The notes below the pieces were generated by a model. That model was given only the letters and a program-made list of their open reading frames with translations, ran no database searches and was not told where the DNA came from. The position numbers and the translations under genes were made by a program. This document shows positions 44,066 through 53,727 of a stretch of 64,000 bases of DNA, piece by piece. Origin of the DNA: Mycolicibacterium mengxianglii (GTDB lineage Bacteria; Actinomycetota; Actinomycetes; Mycobacteriales; Mycobacteriaceae); assembly GCF_015710575.1 (NCBI RefSeq), contig NZ_CP065373.1, positions 3,658,001 to 3,722,000 on the forward strand, read 5' to 3'. Each line of letters starts with the position of its first letter. Within the stretch, counting starts at the first letter, position 1.

Positions 44066-44081
44066 CCATTTAGTACAACAT

Positions 44082-44102
44082 CGTTGCGGTAATAACGCAA
44101 CG
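44082..44102. promoter_or_regulatory. operator between SDR and divergent tetR
   Basis: CGTTGCG-GTAATAA-CGCAACG: perfect seven-base arms around seven bases, with outer partial symmetry (ACAACAT... and ...GTCGTTTTGT). It lies centrally in the 77-base spacer of the divergent pair. Confidence 0.65.
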
Positions 44103-44142
44103 TCGTTTTGTTAACTCTGCGGCCGGCTGTTTAGGATGAGGC

Positions 44143-44817
44143 ATGGTCGCCGCCGGTTCCGAGACCCGTTTCCAGCGGGCGCGCTCCCCCGAGGCAAAAC
44201 AGCAACGGGAGGCCGCGATCCTGGCGGCCGCCACCCGATTGGGCGCCCAGCACGGCATCCGCCAGATCACCCTGACCGACATCGCCGCCGCGGTCGACAT
44301 GCACAAATCCGCGCTGCTGCGGTATTTCGAGACGCGCGAACAGATCTTTCTGCAGCTGTCGGCATCGGAATGGCGAGAGTGGACCTCGACCCTGCTGACC
44401 CGGACGCGGGAGATGGCTCCCGCGACTGCAACCGGTGCCATCGCCGAGGCACTCTCCCAAACCCTCGTCCGCCGACCCCTGTTCTGCGATCTGCTGGCCC
44501 AGACGCCGCTGAATCTGGAGCGCAACGTGTCAGTGGAGCAGGTCCGGGCATTCAAGCTCGTCACCCATGCCCAGGTCGAGGCGATCGCCGGCGAGCTCCG
44601 CAGATTGCGTCCGGCACTGTCAGAAGTGGAGGCCGTCGACGTGATCGCCACCGCCACTGCGATGGCCGGAGCGATGTGGCAAATGGCCACTCCGCCAACC
44701 GAAGTGGCCGAACTCTATCGCAATGACCCGTTACTCAGCCTGGCGGTCTTCGACGTCGGGGCGCGGTTGACCCGGATCCTGACCGCACTGATCGACGGCT
44801 ACGGAACACAGGCATAG
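44143..44817 (+). CDS. TetR-family transcriptional regulator
   Basis: A 224-residue regulator. The helix-turn-helix is at residues 28-68 (ILAAATRLGAQHGIRQITL, then AAAVDMHKSALLRYFETR). The ligand domain is a typical C-terminal type 17 TetR domain (FCDLLAQTPLNLERNVSVEQVRAFK). It is divergent from the SDR gene and probably controls that gene and itself through the palindrome in the spacer. TAGGAT lies 5 bases before the ATG, and GAGG is adjacent, so either leaderless or short-leader translation is possible. Confidence 0.88.
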   Translation: MVAAGSETRFQRARSPEAKQQREAAILAAATRLGAQHGIRQITLTDIAAAVDMHKSALLRYFETREQIFLQLSASEWREWTSTLLTRTREMAPATATGAIAEALSQTLVRRPLFCDLLAQTPLNLERNVSVEQVRAFKLVTHAQVEAIAGELRRLRPALSEVEAVDVIATATAMAGAMWQMATPPTEVAELYRNDPLLSLAVFDVGARLTRILTALIDGYGTQA

Positions 44818-45297
44818 TCAGGCGCAAACCGAACGATCCAGTGCGGCAAGGGACTCCGCGAGGTACTCCTCGGGAAAGGGCGGCATCGGTACTTGTTGCC
44901 GGAAATCCGGCGAGGTCTCGGTCCAGTCGTAGGTGAGTGTGACCTCGGTGTGCTCGCCGTCCGGTTCGAGGTCGTAACGCCACCACCAGCCACCGGGTGC
45001 GTGCGACCCGGCGTCGTCGAGCTGGCCGGGCAGCCACGCCAAGGTGCGGTCCTGCTCGAATTCCGTCACCAGGTTGTGCATGACGTAGTGTCCGCCGGCC
45101 TGCTCCAGGAACATGTTGATCACGAACATCTGCCCCGCGCCGGTGATGGGCTGCGGGTCGACCGCGTCGCGCACCATGTCGCCGGGCTCGGTGTACCGAT
45201 GTTGATCGGGATCAGCCAGGACAGCGAAGACTCGGGCCGGGGTGGCGGTGACGGTACGGGTGACGACGTAACGCTCGCGGGTGTCTGACCGTGTCAT
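44818..45297 (-). CDS. SRPBCC (START/polyketide cyclase-like) protein
   Basis: A 159-residue protein of the SRPBCC ligand-binding fold: an N-terminal YVVTRTVTATPARVFAVLADPDQH strand-helix, central beta-strands (GGHYVMHNLVTEFEQDRTLAWLP, WWWRYDLEPDGEHTEVTLTYDWT) and a long C-terminal helix. Such proteins bind hydrophobic small molecules or lipids. Its ATG overlaps the stop of the DUF899 gene by four bases (ATGA), so the two are co-translated and probably work together. It converges on the TetR gene with no spacer. Confidence 0.82.
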   Translation of the reverse strand: MTRSDTRERYVVTRTVTATPARVFAVLADPDQHRYTEPGDMVRDAVDPQPITGAGQMFVINMFLEQAGGHYVMHNLVTEFEQDRTLAWLPGQLDDAGSHAPGGWWWRYDLEPDGEHTEVTLTYDWTETSPDFRQQVPMPPFPEEYLAESLAALDRSVCA

Positions 45298-45998
45298 TCC
45301 GGTTCCTTTCCATAGGCTTTCGCGATGTCGGGGCTATCGAGCCAACCCGAGTACGTCGGCCGGGACGGCCAGCCGTCGGGCGAGTCCAGCCATTCCTCCT
45401 GCCGTCCCCACGGCAACAGGTCGATCAGCGCAAACGTGTAGCTGAGCTGTTCGGTGCCCCGCCCGTTGGTGTGCCACGTGCGATAGACGGTGTCCCCGTC
45501 GCGCATGAACACGTTCACCGCGAATCCACCGCCGGCCGGGGCGTCGACGTCGGCGCCGAACGAGCTCTGCGCCGACGAATACCACTGCATCGTGTTGCCG
45601 ACCTTGTCCCGGTAGGCCAACGCCTCGTCGATGGGCCCGTTGGTGACCACCACGAAGCGAGCGTCGTAGTTGTCCAGGAAGTCCAGCCGAGTGAATTGCG
45701 AGGTGAAGCCGGTGCAGCCGCCGCACTGCCACAGCGCACCGTCGGTCCACATGTGGTGGTAGGTGATCAGCTGTGAACGCCCGTCGAAAACGTCGACGAG
45801 ACGGACCGGACCTGCCTCTCCCTCCAGCACGTAGTCCGGTAGCTCCACCATGGGCAGTCGGCGACGCTGCGCGGCGATGGCGTCCAGTTCTCTGGTGGCG
45901 GCCTTCTCCCGGCGGCGCAGCTCGTCGAGCGCGCTACGCCAGGTGGCTGCATCCACCACGGGAGGTTTCCCGGGTGCGGTGACGGTTTCCGCGGACAT
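45294..45998 (-). CDS. DUF899 thioredoxin-like protein
   Basis: A 234-residue protein of the DUF899 family, with a thioredoxin-like fold. The N-terminal helix has LDELRRREKAATRELDAIAAQRR, the central CGGCTGFTSQF motif (CxxC) follows TYHHMW, and the C-terminus has YRTWHTNGRGTEQL and WGRQEEWLDSPDGWP. The CxxC pair suggests redox activity, but the function of the family is not established. ATG 45998 has GAAGGG eight bases upstream; ATG 46019 is possible. It is the first gene of a two-gene unit with the SRPBCC protein. Confidence 0.85.
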   Translation of the reverse strand: MSAETVTAPGKPPVVDAATWRSALDELRRREKAATRELDAIAAQRRRLPMVELPDYVLEGEAGPVRLVDVFDGRSQLITYHHMWTDGALWQCGGCTGFTSQFTRLDFLDNYDARFVVVTNGPIDEALAYRDKVGNTMQWYSSAQSSFGADVDAPAGGGFAVNVFMRDGDTVYRTWHTNGRGTEQLSYTFALIDLLPWGRQEEWLDSPDGWPSRPTYSGWLDSPDIAKAYGKEPE

Positions 45999-46168
45999 GT
46001 TTCCCACCCTTCCCAGCATCGGATAGCTGTTCAGCAGTGTTGACTGGCGGCGCGTCGAAGAATCATCGCGAAGACAGATTGTGGGTTCGGTGTAATGTCG
46101 CCCGGACACTAACCGGGTAGGAAGGGTCACCTAACCCCCTTCCGATCAGCGAATGAAAGCGGTCAGCC

Positions 46169-46924
46169 ATGAACGCACCTGCGGATGTCACCGGCTTGCG
46201 ACTTCTCGTCGTCGGCGCGTCATCGGGAATCGGTCACGCCGTGGCGGTCAGTGCGGCCGCGCGCGGCGCCCGGGTGGCGGTGGCGGCGCGGCGCCGTGAA
46301 CTGCTCGACGCGCTGGCGGACCAGGTCGGCGGATTCGCCTTCGACCTGGATGTCGAGGACCCCGCGGCGATCACCCGCGTCGTCGGTGACGCGGTGGAGG
46401 CTCTCGGCGGCCTGGACGCCGTGGTGTTCACCAGCACCGTCATCCCCTTCGCCTACATCGAGGACACCGACGTCGCCACCTGGGTGCACGCCTTCTCGGT
46501 CAACACCCTCGGCGCCAACAACGTGCTGCGCGCCGCACGACCGCACCTGTCCGACCACGGCGTCGTCCTGATCGCGTCGAGCTTCGACGTCGGGCGCCCC
46601 CGCGCCGGAGTCGCGGCCTACAGCGCCAGCAAGGCTGCGCTCGACGAGATCCTGCATTCGTGGCGCAACGAGCACCCGGACCTGTCCATCCTGCGGGTAG
46701 GCGTCGGGCCCACCGAGGACACCGAGATCTTGCGCGGCGCCGATCGCGATCTGTTGCCGGAGCTCCTGCAGTCCTGGAAGAAACAGGGGCAGCTGCCCGC
46801 CCGGATGTCGGCGCTCAAAGACGTTGCCGAGACTCTTGTTTCACTGGTCGAGATCGCGCACGCCAATCCCAGCGTGGTGCCCGAAGTGGTCCAGTTGTCG
46901 CCCCGCATCCTCAAGAAGAACTGA
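46169..46924 (+). CDS. short-chain dehydrogenase with altered NNAG motif
   Basis: A 251-residue SDR. GASSGIGHA (residues 17-25) is intact, and Ser and Tyr-Lys are in IASSFDVG and YSASKAALDE. The NNAG motif is replaced by FTSTV, which is uncommon, and the C-terminal half (PTEDTEILRGADRDLLPEL) is divergent. It may act on an unusual substrate or be a non-classical member. It lies alone between the divergent DUF899 gene and a convergent gene of unknown function. Confidence 0.83.
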   Translation: MNAPADVTGLRLLVVGASSGIGHAVAVSAAARGARVAVAARRRELLDALADQVGGFAFDLDVEDPAAITRVVGDAVEALGGLDAVVFTSTVIPFAYIEDTDVATWVHAFSVNTLGANNVLRAARPHLSDHGVVLIASSFDVGRPRAGVAAYSASKAALDEILHSWRNEHPDLSILRVGVGPTEDTEILRGADRDLLPELLQSWKKQGQLPARMSALKDVAETLVSLVEIAHANPSVVPEVVQLSPRILKKN

Positions 46925-46928
46925 ACAA

Positions 46929-47708
46929 CTAGGCCTGCAGGGCCCGTTGTCCGAGATTGCCGGCGATCCATTTCCGGCCTTTTCCGGCGGCGCGCTGCAG
47001 CGCGCCGATTTCGCCGAAATAGGCGGCGACGGCTCCCACCACGGGCAGCATGCTCAGGTACCGAAACGGCGCACGGGGATGCGGCCGCTTCGCAAGCTCC
47101 TCGGAGATGGCATTCAACAGCCCCACCAGCTTCCACACCGCCTTGGCGATACCTGCCGGGTTTCGCGGGATGTCGGGCATCGGGTCCGACATCGGGTCCG
47201 ACACCCGACTGCCCGGCGCGGCGGACAGATCGCGGCCGCACAGCACCGCCGCGAGCAGCCGCACCTGTTGATCGTGATCAGTGACACCGAGCTCGCGAGC
47301 CACCGCGCACAGGATTACAGCCTGGTTGGTGAAGCCGAGCAGATCCTGGATCGGCAGCCGGTTCGCCAGCACTCCGAGAAAGCCCGGAAAGGCGACCGCG
47401 ACGGTGTTCAACGCCCCGATCCGCCGGACCCACCAGTGGATGCGCGCATCGGTGTCCAGCTGGTCCCAGGCGCGGGTCCCGGGAACCTCGGCTGCGTTGA
47501 GCGCCCGGCCGATGCCATCGGCCACCTTGTGCACCGGGCCGCTGTCGCCGTCTCCTCGACCGGAACGTCGTTTCACCTGCAGCGGATCGGTGCCCCACAG
47601 GACGTCGAGCAACGGACCGATGATCCGCACGGCGCGGCTCAACGCATCGGCGACATCGGCATCGGCAATCGCCACGTCGGGCGTGGGCAGAAGGTTCACG
47701 CCCGTCAT
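46929..47708 (-). CDS. unknown protein with Gly/Ala-rich hydrophobic segments
   Basis: A 259-residue protein starting at ATG 47708 (MTGVNLLPTPDVA); an ATG eleven codons upstream adds a basic stretch. Hydrophobic segments near residues 95-125 (LNTVAVAFPGFLGVLANRLPIQDLLGF) and 220-240 (YLSMLPVVGAVAAYFGE) and a final basic AAGKGRKWIAGN helix suggest membrane association, somewhat like EcsC-type proteins, but no family is claimed. A DPMSDPMPD repeat lies in the middle. It is divergent from the large SARP-type regulator gene. Confidence 0.6.
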   Translation of the reverse strand: MTGVNLLPTPDVAIADADVADALSRAVRIIGPLLDVLWGTDPLQVKRRSGRGDGDSGPVHKVADGIGRALNAAEVPGTRAWDQLDTDARIHWWVRRIGALNTVAVAFPGFLGVLANRLPIQDLLGFTNQAVILCAVARELGVTDHDQQVRLLAAVLCGRDLSAAPGSRVSDPMSDPMPDIPRNPAGIAKAVWKLVGLLNAISEELAKRPHPRAPFRYLSMLPVVGAVAAYFGEIGALQRAAGKGRKWIAGNLGQRALQA

Positions 47709-47804
47709 GATGACCCGTCGGAGCCTTCGGCAAACCACCACAAGGCGGCAGACGGCACCTGCGAGGTGCCGACGAGAGCCATCGGTGCTTATCCTGACTC
47801 GGCG

Positions 47805-50800
47805 ATGACCGAGATCCGGATCACCCTCTTCGGGCCGTTGACGGTCCGCGTGGCGGGTCAGCTCGTCGAACTCCGGGGTTCACGGCTGCGAGCGGTGCTG
47901 GCACGCCTGGCGCTGGCGGCGGGCGAGGTGGTCTCCACCGACCGGATCATCGACGACATCTGGGCCGGCGAACCGCCGCCGAAAGCGCTGGGCAGCCTGC
48001 AGGTACTCGTCTCACACCTGCGGCGCGGGCTGGAACCGCAGCGGCCCCGGCGAGCTCCGGCGCAGGTGCTGGTGAGTTCGCCACCCGGTTATGCGCTGTG
48101 CCTTCCCGAGGACGCGGTGGACGCCTGGCGATTCGAAGCGCTGCTGCGGGAGGCCGCAGCAGCGGCAGATCCGCGGCTGCGCGCCGGCCGACTCCGCGAC
48201 GCACTGGACTGCTGGACGGCTTCGGTGTTATCGGAGTTCGCCGACGCCGAGTGGGCCGCGGTCGAGGCAGCACGGCTGCAGGGTCTGCGTGCCACCGCGG
48301 TGGAGCAGTACGCGGCCGCCGGTCTGGACCTGGGTTGGGAGTCGACGATCATCCCCGACCTGGAGCGCCATCTCAGCGAGGAGCCGCTACGCGAGGAGGC
48401 CGTTCGGCTGCTGGCGCTGGCCCTCTATCGCGTCGGCCGGCAGAGCGAAGCCCTGGCCCATCTGCGTGCCGCACGTGACCGGCTCGCAGACGAGCTGGGC
48501 CTCGACCCCGGCCCGGCGTTGCGCACGCTGGAGGCCGACATCCTCGGACACTCCGCCGAACTCTTCGCGCCGAGCTCCGCGCCACCCGTGGCGGCCACGC
48601 CGGTGGTAGTTGCCGCCGCCGCACCGCGGGCACCCCACCACGCCACCGTCATCGGCCGATCACCTGAACTAGGCCGGCTCGACACCGCCGCCGGCACGGT
48701 CATCGCCAACGGCCTGCGGGTCGCCTGGGTCGGCGCCGAAGCGGGGGCCGGCAAGACCACGCTGGCCGAAGTGATGGCCGACCGGTTGGCCCGACGCGGG
48801 TGGACGGTCGCGCGGGGGCGGTGTCCCGAAGTCGACGGCGCCCCGCCGGCGTGGGCGTGGTCCGAAGTGGTGCAGACACTGGGCGACGCGCCTCCGACGC
48901 TGGGTTCGGCGTTCGAACTCGCTGTGGCCGTGGGGAATCGACTACGTGCGGCAACTGCGAACGGCCCACTGCTGGTGGTCCTCGACGACCTGCACCGAGC
49001 CGACGGCGCCACGTTGCAACTACTGCGCGGTTTCGCTCACGACCTGGCCGACCGGCCGCTGCTGGTGTTGGCGGCTTACCGCGATACCGAGGTGGGGCCC
49101 GACCTGACGGCCACCTTCGCCGCACTGGCCGCGGCGACCGCGGTGCGCCTGGAACTCGGCGGGTTGAGCCGGGCCGGAGTTGCGGCCCTGATCCGCGAAC
49201 ACGCACCCGACGGCAATCACGATCACGACACCGAGCTCCTCGACCGGTTGATCGACCGGACGGGCGGCAATCCGCTGTTCGTCACCGAGTTCGCCCGGCT
49301 GCTGGCCGCCGAAGGCCGCCACACGGCTCTGGCGAGCGTGCCGGCCGGGGTTCGGGACGTGTTGCGCCGCAGGCTTTCCCGGTTACCCGGGTCAGCCAGA
49401 ACGGTATTGCAGCAGGCGGCGGTGCTGGGCCGCGAACTCGACGTCGATCTGCTGCTGCGCATCGCCCGCCGTGATGAGGACGAGGTGCTCGACGGGCTGG
49501 AGGCTGCCGTGCTGGCCGGCCTGCTCGGCGAGCCGGGCCCTGGGCAGGTCCGCTTCACCCACGCCCTGGTACGCGACACCCTCTACGAGGACACTCCGGC
49601 GCTACGCCGCGCGCGGTGGCACGCCGCCGCGCTGGCCGAACTCCACGCTGCGCCGGCCCCGGATGTGGCCGCGTTGGCCCACCACAGTCTGGCCGCGGCC
49701 ACCCCGGCAACGGCTGCCGATGCCGCCGGGCTGGCAGCGGAGGCCGCTGAGCAGGCGATGACGCTGAACGCCCCCGCCGAAGCCCTGCAGTTGGCCGCCG
49801 CCGCAGTGCGCATGGCCGACCTGGCGCACGGCGGGGTACCCGCAGAGACGAAGATCAAGATGCTCATCCAGGTGACGCGCGCGGCGGCACAGGCAGGGGC
49901 GACCTCCACTGCGCGCCCGGCGCGGTCCAGGGCGGTGCAGCTGGCCGCCGACACCGGCGACGAAGCCCTGTTGTTCGCGGCGCTGACCGCCTACCGGGCA
50001 CCGATTTCGTGGACCGTGCGCGGCCTGGCAGCCGACGACACCGATATCGAGAAGCCGCTGCGCCGAGCCTTGGCAGCCCCCGATACCGACCCGGTGACCC
50101 GGGTGTGGCTGCTGATCGCCGTGATCTTCGAAACCGAGAACGACGCCGCCGCCTACGGTATGGCTGAGGTGCTCGCCTGGTCCGAGGAGGCCCTCGCGCT
50201 GGCCCGCACCACCGGTGACGCCGTCGCACTCTGTGCGGCGCTCAACGCCCGGGCCTACCTGTCGCTGGGACCGGACCTGGCTGATGAACGGGAAGGCCTT
50301 GTCTCCGAGTTGCTCTCGGTGTCCCAGCAGCAGGGCCTACTCGGCTACCAGGCGCTGGCACACTGGTTTTCCTTCCTGTGCGCCTCGGCCCGCACCGACC
50401 TGGCCGAAGCAATCCGGCAGGCCGACCTCGCCGTGGAGCATTCCACCAGCGGACAGCTGGCGGCCCTGGTGCAGGTCCTCGAGGTGTACCGGGCGGTGTT
50501 GGGTGTGCTGGCAGGACGGCTGGAGGAGGCCCAACAGCAGTATCGCCGGCTGGCTCAGCAGATGGCCGACACCGGGATGTCGAGCGCAGCCGAGGCGGCG
50601 ATCGTCTTCGAACTGGTGCTGGCCTTCGCCCGCGGCGACATGTCCGGGCTGGCGGACGTGCTGGTCGCTCTGCACGAGGTCCACCCGGACGCCATGTGCG
50701 AAGCGCTGGTGCTGTGCCTTTTCGACGCGGGCCGGGAACAGGAGGCCCGGCAGCGCTGGCAAGAGCGAAAACCGTTGCGCCGCAACTACTACTGGCTGGC

Positions 50801-51083
50801 CCGAATGGCACTGTTCGCGCGGGCGGCGGTGCGCGTAGACGACCGGGATGCCTGCGCCGACGCCTATGCCGAACTGCTGCCGTGGTCCGGCCGGATAGCC
50901 GGGATCGACTCGGGCTCAGTGGCTTTCGGCACTGTAGATGAGGCGCTAGCGCTGCTGGCCGACGCGCTCGGCCGACCGCGGGACGCGGCCCGGCACCGCG
51001 CTGACGCCGAGGTGGTCCGGGCGCGCGTCGCGGCTGATCTCAGCCCCAGATGGCCTTCTCCATCCGGCGATACTTCGGCTTGA
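47805..51083 (+). CDS. large SARP/AfsR-type regulator with BTAD, AAA and TPR-like parts
   Basis: A 1092-residue regulator. Residues 1-95 are an OmpR-type winged helix (ITLFGPLTVRVAG start, LRAVLARLALAAGEVVS), followed by a BTAD helical domain (about 100-250, RLLALALYRVGRQSEALAHLRAARDRL). An Ala/Pro linker leads to an AAA ATPase with Walker A GAEAGAGKTT (about 310-319) and Walker B VVLDDLHRAD (391-400). The last 450 residues are Ala-rich TPR-like helical repeats. SARP proteins activate specialised-metabolite or envelope genes; the ATPase part senses nucleotide and effector. ATG 47805 is chosen because the winged helix begins there; the open frame upstream crosses other genes. TATCCT lies nine bases before it. 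The target is unknown. Confidence 0.9.
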   Translation: MTEIRITLFGPLTVRVAGQLVELRGSRLRAVLARLALAAGEVVSTDRIIDDIWAGEPPPKALGSLQVLVSHLRRGLEPQRPRRAPAQVLVSSPPGYALCLPEDAVDAWRFEALLREAAAAADPRLRAGRLRDALDCWTASVLSEFADAEWAAVEAARLQGLRATAVEQYAAAGLDLGWESTIIPDLERHLSEEPLREEAVRLLALALYRVGRQSEALAHLRAARDRLADELGLDPGPALRTLEADILGHSAELFAPSSAPPVAATPVVVAAAAPRAPHHATVIGRSPELGRLDTAAGTVIANGLRVAWVGAEAGAGKTTLAEVMADRLARRGWTVARGRCPEVDGAPPAWAWSEVVQTLGDAPPTLGSAFELAVAVGNRLRAATANGPLLVVLDDLHRADGATLQLLRGFAHDLADRPLLVLAAYRDTEVGPDLTATFAALAAATAVRLELGGLSRAGVAALIREHAPDGNHDHDTELLDRLIDRTGGNPLFVTEFARLLAAEGRHTALASVPAGVRDVLRRRLSRLPGSARTVLQQAAVLGRELDVDLLLRIARRDEDEVLDGLEAAVLAGLLGEPGPGQVRFTHALVRDTLYEDTPALRRARWHAAALAELHAAPAPDVAALAHHSLAAATPATAADAAGLAAEAAEQAMTLNAPAEALQLAAAAVRMADLAHGGVPAETKIKMLIQVTRAAAQAGATSTARPARSRAVQLAADTGDEALLFAALTAYRAPISWTVRGLAADDTDIEKPLRRALAAPDTDPVTRVWLLIAVIFETENDAAAYGMAEVLAWSEEALALARTTGDAVALCAALNARAYLSLGPDLADEREGLVSELLSVSQQQGLLGYQALAHWFSFLCASARTDLAEAIRQADLAVEHSTSGQLAALVQVLEVYRAVLGVLAGRLEEAQQQYRRLAQQMADTGMSSAAEAAIVFELVLAFARGDMSGLADVLVALHEVHPDAMCEALVLCLFDAGREQEARQRWQERKPLRRNYYWLARMALFARAAVRVDDRDACADAYAELLPWSGRIAGIDSGSVAFGTVDEALALLADALGRPRDAARHRADAEVVRARVAADLSPRWPSPSGDTSA

Positions 51084-51711
51084 CCAAAGCCAGCATCACG
51101 TCGATCATCGGGCCGGCCTGTTCTTTGAGCGCCTTCAACTCGGCGGGTGTGACCGCGGCGGCGATCCGCGGAAGTTCGAATGTCATTCGGGCGCCGGCCT
51201 TTCGGATTCGGCTCTCGACATCCTGCCAATCGGCTACCGTCAGGTAGCGCCGGATCACAGGGAAGGTGTCACGCTCTTCCTCGGCGATGTGTTCGGTGAG
51301 CATGCTACGCATCTCCACCAGCCGGGCCGCGAGCACCGAAGCCGTCCGCCGGGACGGGTCGTCCCCGAAAAGGCCCGTCGCCACCCGCAGCCCGTCGAGC
51401 TTGGGGCCCAGTGCTTGATGATCCTCGGTCAGCGGCGTCAGATCGATCTCCGAGCCGGCCCGCTGCTCGATGACGGGCCAGAGGATGTCGTCCTCGGCGT
51501 GGTGGTGATGGTGGATGGACTCACCCAGCAACTCGAGATAGCGGACCAGCGCCCGCACCCGGCGGCGCGTGATGGGCACTCCCCCATCGGCCATCGCCAT
51601 CGTGACACCGGTGGTGCGGTCGAGGTCGCGCAGCATCACGCGGTGGGCGATCTTCATGCCGAGGATGTCCGGTACATCGGCGGGGCTGCTCGTGCTGGGA
51701 TCGGCGGTCAT
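51040..51711 (-). CDS. hemerythrin HHE-domain protein
   Basis: A 223-residue all-helical protein with iron-binding residues in KIAHRVMLRDLDR, HHHHHAEDDILWPVI, LTEDHQALGPKL and EHIAEEERDTFPVI, the usual four-helix diiron pattern. Such proteins sense or bind O2, NO or peroxide in mycobacteria. A C-terminal helical extension (KEQAGPMIDVMLALVKPKYRRM) follows. Its 3' end overlaps the SARP gene by 44 bases on the opposite strand. The ATG at 51711 is followed by a disordered Ser/Pro/Asp segment. Confidence 0.88.
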   Translation of the reverse strand: MTADPSTSSPADVPDILGMKIAHRVMLRDLDRTTGVTMAMADGGVPITRRRVRALVRYLELLGESIHHHHHAEDDILWPVIEQRAGSEIDLTPLTEDHQALGPKLDGLRVATGLFGDDPSRRTASVLAARLVEMRSMLTEHIAEEERDTFPVIRRYLTVADWQDVESRIRKAGARMTFELPRIAAAVTPAELKALKEQAGPMIDVMLALVKPKYRRMEKAIWG

Positions 51712-51797
51712 CGGGGCCTCCTGGTCGAGTCGGGCTGTGCAGACCGACTATCGACCGGGACACTTGCACCGCACTTGTCGACGACTTGCTCGTCAGC

Positions 51798-53051
51798 TCA
51801 CCGCACGACGGCCGCCGCCGCAGACCGGGGCACCAAGCGCACGAGTTGTGTGACGTGCTCCGGCCCCAGTTCCTCCAGTGAGCCCACCCCGATCAGTCGC
51901 ATGGTGCGGGCCACCTGCTCGCTGACGATCTCGATCATCCGGTTCACCCCGTCCTCGCCGCCGGCCATCAGACCGTAGAGATACGCGCGTCCCACCAGGG
52001 TGAACCGTGCCCCGAGCGCCACCGCGGCCACGATGTCGGCGCCCGACATGATCCCGGTGTCGAGCATGATCTCGTACTCACTGCCGACCTCCCGCTTGAC
52101 GTCGGGAAGCAGGTGGAACGGAATGGGTGCCCGGTCGAGCTGGCGGCCGCCGTGGTTGGACAGCACGATCCCGTCGACACCGACCTCGGCGACCTTCTTG
52201 GCATCCTCCAAGCTCTGAATGCCTTTGACCACAACCTTGCCCGGCCATTGGTCGCGGATCCAGCGGAGGTCGTTGAAGTCCACGGTGGGGTCGAACATCG
52301 AGTCGAGCAGCTCCCCTACCGTCCCCGACCAGCGGTCGAGCGAGGCGAACGACAGCGACTCGGTGGTCAGGAAGTCGAACCACCACCACGGCCGCGGAAT
52401 GGCGTTGACGACGGTGCTCATGGTCAGCTGGGGCGGAATGGAGAACCCGTTGCGTTTGTCACGCAGGCGCGCGCCGGCGACGGGGACATCGACCGTGACC
52501 AGCAAGGTGTCGAAACCGGCTGCCGCGGCACGCTCGACCAGCGCCATGGACCGGTCCCGGTCCTTCCACATGTAGAGCTGGAACCAGTTGCGTCCGTTCG
52601 GATTTGCCGCTTTGACATCCTCGATCGCGGTAGTGCCCATGGTGGACAGCGAGAACGGGATGCCATGCTTGGCTGCCGCGTGGGCGCCGGCGATCTCCCC
52701 TTCGGTGTGCATCATCCGGGTGAAGCCGGTGGGGGCGATGCCGAACGGTTGCGACACCGGCGCGCCCAACACGTCCCACCCTGTCGAGACGTCAGCCACG
52801 TTGCGCAGGATCGATGGGGTGAACTCGATGTCTTCGAACGCCTGGCGGGCGCGGGCCAGGGAGATCTCGGCTTCGGCGGCGCCTTCGGTGTAGTCGAACG
52901 CCGCCTTCGGGGTGCGGCGTTTGGCGATCTTGCGCAGGTCGTAGACCGTCTGCGCCTTGGCCAGCCGGTTGGCCTTGAAATCCAGACTCGGCTTCTTGAA
53001 CTGCATCAGCGGAGCCAGGTCGTGCGGCTTGGGAAGCTGTCGTCTGATCAT
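51798..53051 (-). CDS. lldD: FMN-dependent L-lactate dehydrogenase LldD
   Basis: A 417-residue FMN-dependent alpha-hydroxy-acid dehydrogenase that oxidises L-lactate to pyruvate. It resembles mycobacterial LldD2. ATG 53051 follows an AAGG site. The TIM-barrel carries [13 protein letters not shown], the FMN-binding [20 protein letters not shown] (Lys), and the catalytic His with Arg in SNHGGRQLD, then [19 protein letters not shown]. The N-terminus ([21 protein letters not shown]) may contact the membrane. The mftA-F genes usual near mycofactocin-linked dehydrogenases are not in the window. Confidence 0.93.
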   Translation of the reverse strand: MIRRQLPKPHDLAPLMQFKKPSLDFKANRLAKAQTVYDLRKIAKRRTPKAAFDYTEGAAEAEISLARARQAFEDIEFTPSILRNVADVSTGWDVLGAPVSQPFGIAPTGFTRMMHTEGEIAGAHAAAKHGIPFSLSTMGTTAIEDVKAANPNGRNWFQLYMWKDRDRSMALVERAAAAGFDTLLVTVDVPVAGARLRDKRNGFSIPPQLTMSTVVNAIPRPWWWFDFLTTESLSFASLDRWSGTVGELLDSMFDPTVDFNDLRWIRDQWPGKVVVKGIQSLEDAKKVAEVGVDGIVLSNHGGRQLDRAPIPFHLLPDVKREVGSEYEIMLDTGIMSGADIVAAVALGARFTLVGRAYLYGLMAGGEDGVNRMIEIVSEQVARTMRLIGVGSLEELGPEHVTQLVRLVPRSAAAAVVR

Positions 53052-53172
53052 CGTTCCATCCTTGCCAGACGGCACGGGAATTGCACGTGCCAGATGTGGG
53101 TCCGATATAGGCTACTGCGTGGTCGGACCACAGGCAATGCGCGGCGCGCTGACCTCGGCAGACAGTGGCCCC

Positions 53173-53178
53173 TATCAT
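53173..53178 (+). promoter_or_regulatory. -10 element for a leaderless mRNA
   Basis: TATCAT, seven bases, then ATG 53186. This spacing and lack of ribosome site decide the start of the nitroreductase-like gene. Confidence 0.55.
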
Positions 53179-53185
53179 CGGCACG

Positions 53186-53686
53186 ATGGGTATCCCCTCA
53201 GTCGATCCGACCGCCGGCTCACCGCTACTGCGCGCAGGTGCCCGACTGACCGGAACCAAGCCCGGCCGTTGGCTGGCCCGCCGCGTGGCACCGCGTATCG
53301 ACCCCACTCTGCTGCGCCTGTCCCGCGGGCGGCTGTCCTCGGCGCTGGTGACGCCCGAGCTGCTGCTCTTCCACACCGGGTCCCGCACCGGCAGACGCCG
53401 CACGACCCCGCTGACGTACTTCACCGACGACGATCGCGTGATCGTGATCGCCTCCAACTACGGCGGATCCCGGCACCCGGCCTGGTATTACAACGTCCTG
53501 GCCAACCCTCGCGTCACGATCTCCGCCGGTGGCTACACCGCGGACTTCATCGGCGAGGAGATCACCGGCGCCGAACGCGACCGACTGTGGGACCTCGTTG
53601 TCGAATTCATCCCGTCCTACGCGGACTACAAGCGACTGGCCGGTGATCGCCGGATCCCGATCGTGGCTTTCACCGAAGTGCACTGA
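53186..53686 (+). CDS. F420-dependent nitroreductase-like (Ddn/FDOR) protein
   Basis: A 166-residue split-beta-barrel protein of the deazaflavin-dependent nitroreductase family. The pattern LLFHTGSRTGRRRTTPLTYF, VIVIASNYGGSRHPAWYYNVLANP (SNxG...P F420 contact), then GGYTADFIGEEI and ADYKRLAGDRRIPIVAF is characteristic. Such enzymes reduce quinones or nitro compounds with F420H2. ATG 53186 is chosen over a GTG seven codons upstream because of the -10 hexamer at leaderless distance. It is divergent from lldD. Confidence 0.9.
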   Translation: MGIPSVDPTAGSPLLRAGARLTGTKPGRWLARRVAPRIDPTLLRLSRGRLSSALVTPELLLFHTGSRTGRRRTTPLTYFTDDDRVIVIASNYGGSRHPAWYYNVLANPRVTISAGGYTADFIGEEITGAERDRLWDLVVEFIPSYADYKRLAGDRRIPIVAFTEVH

Positions 53687-53727
53687 TCGCACCGGACTGA
53701 ATGCGGGAGCCGGGCGGGCGCGTTCGG

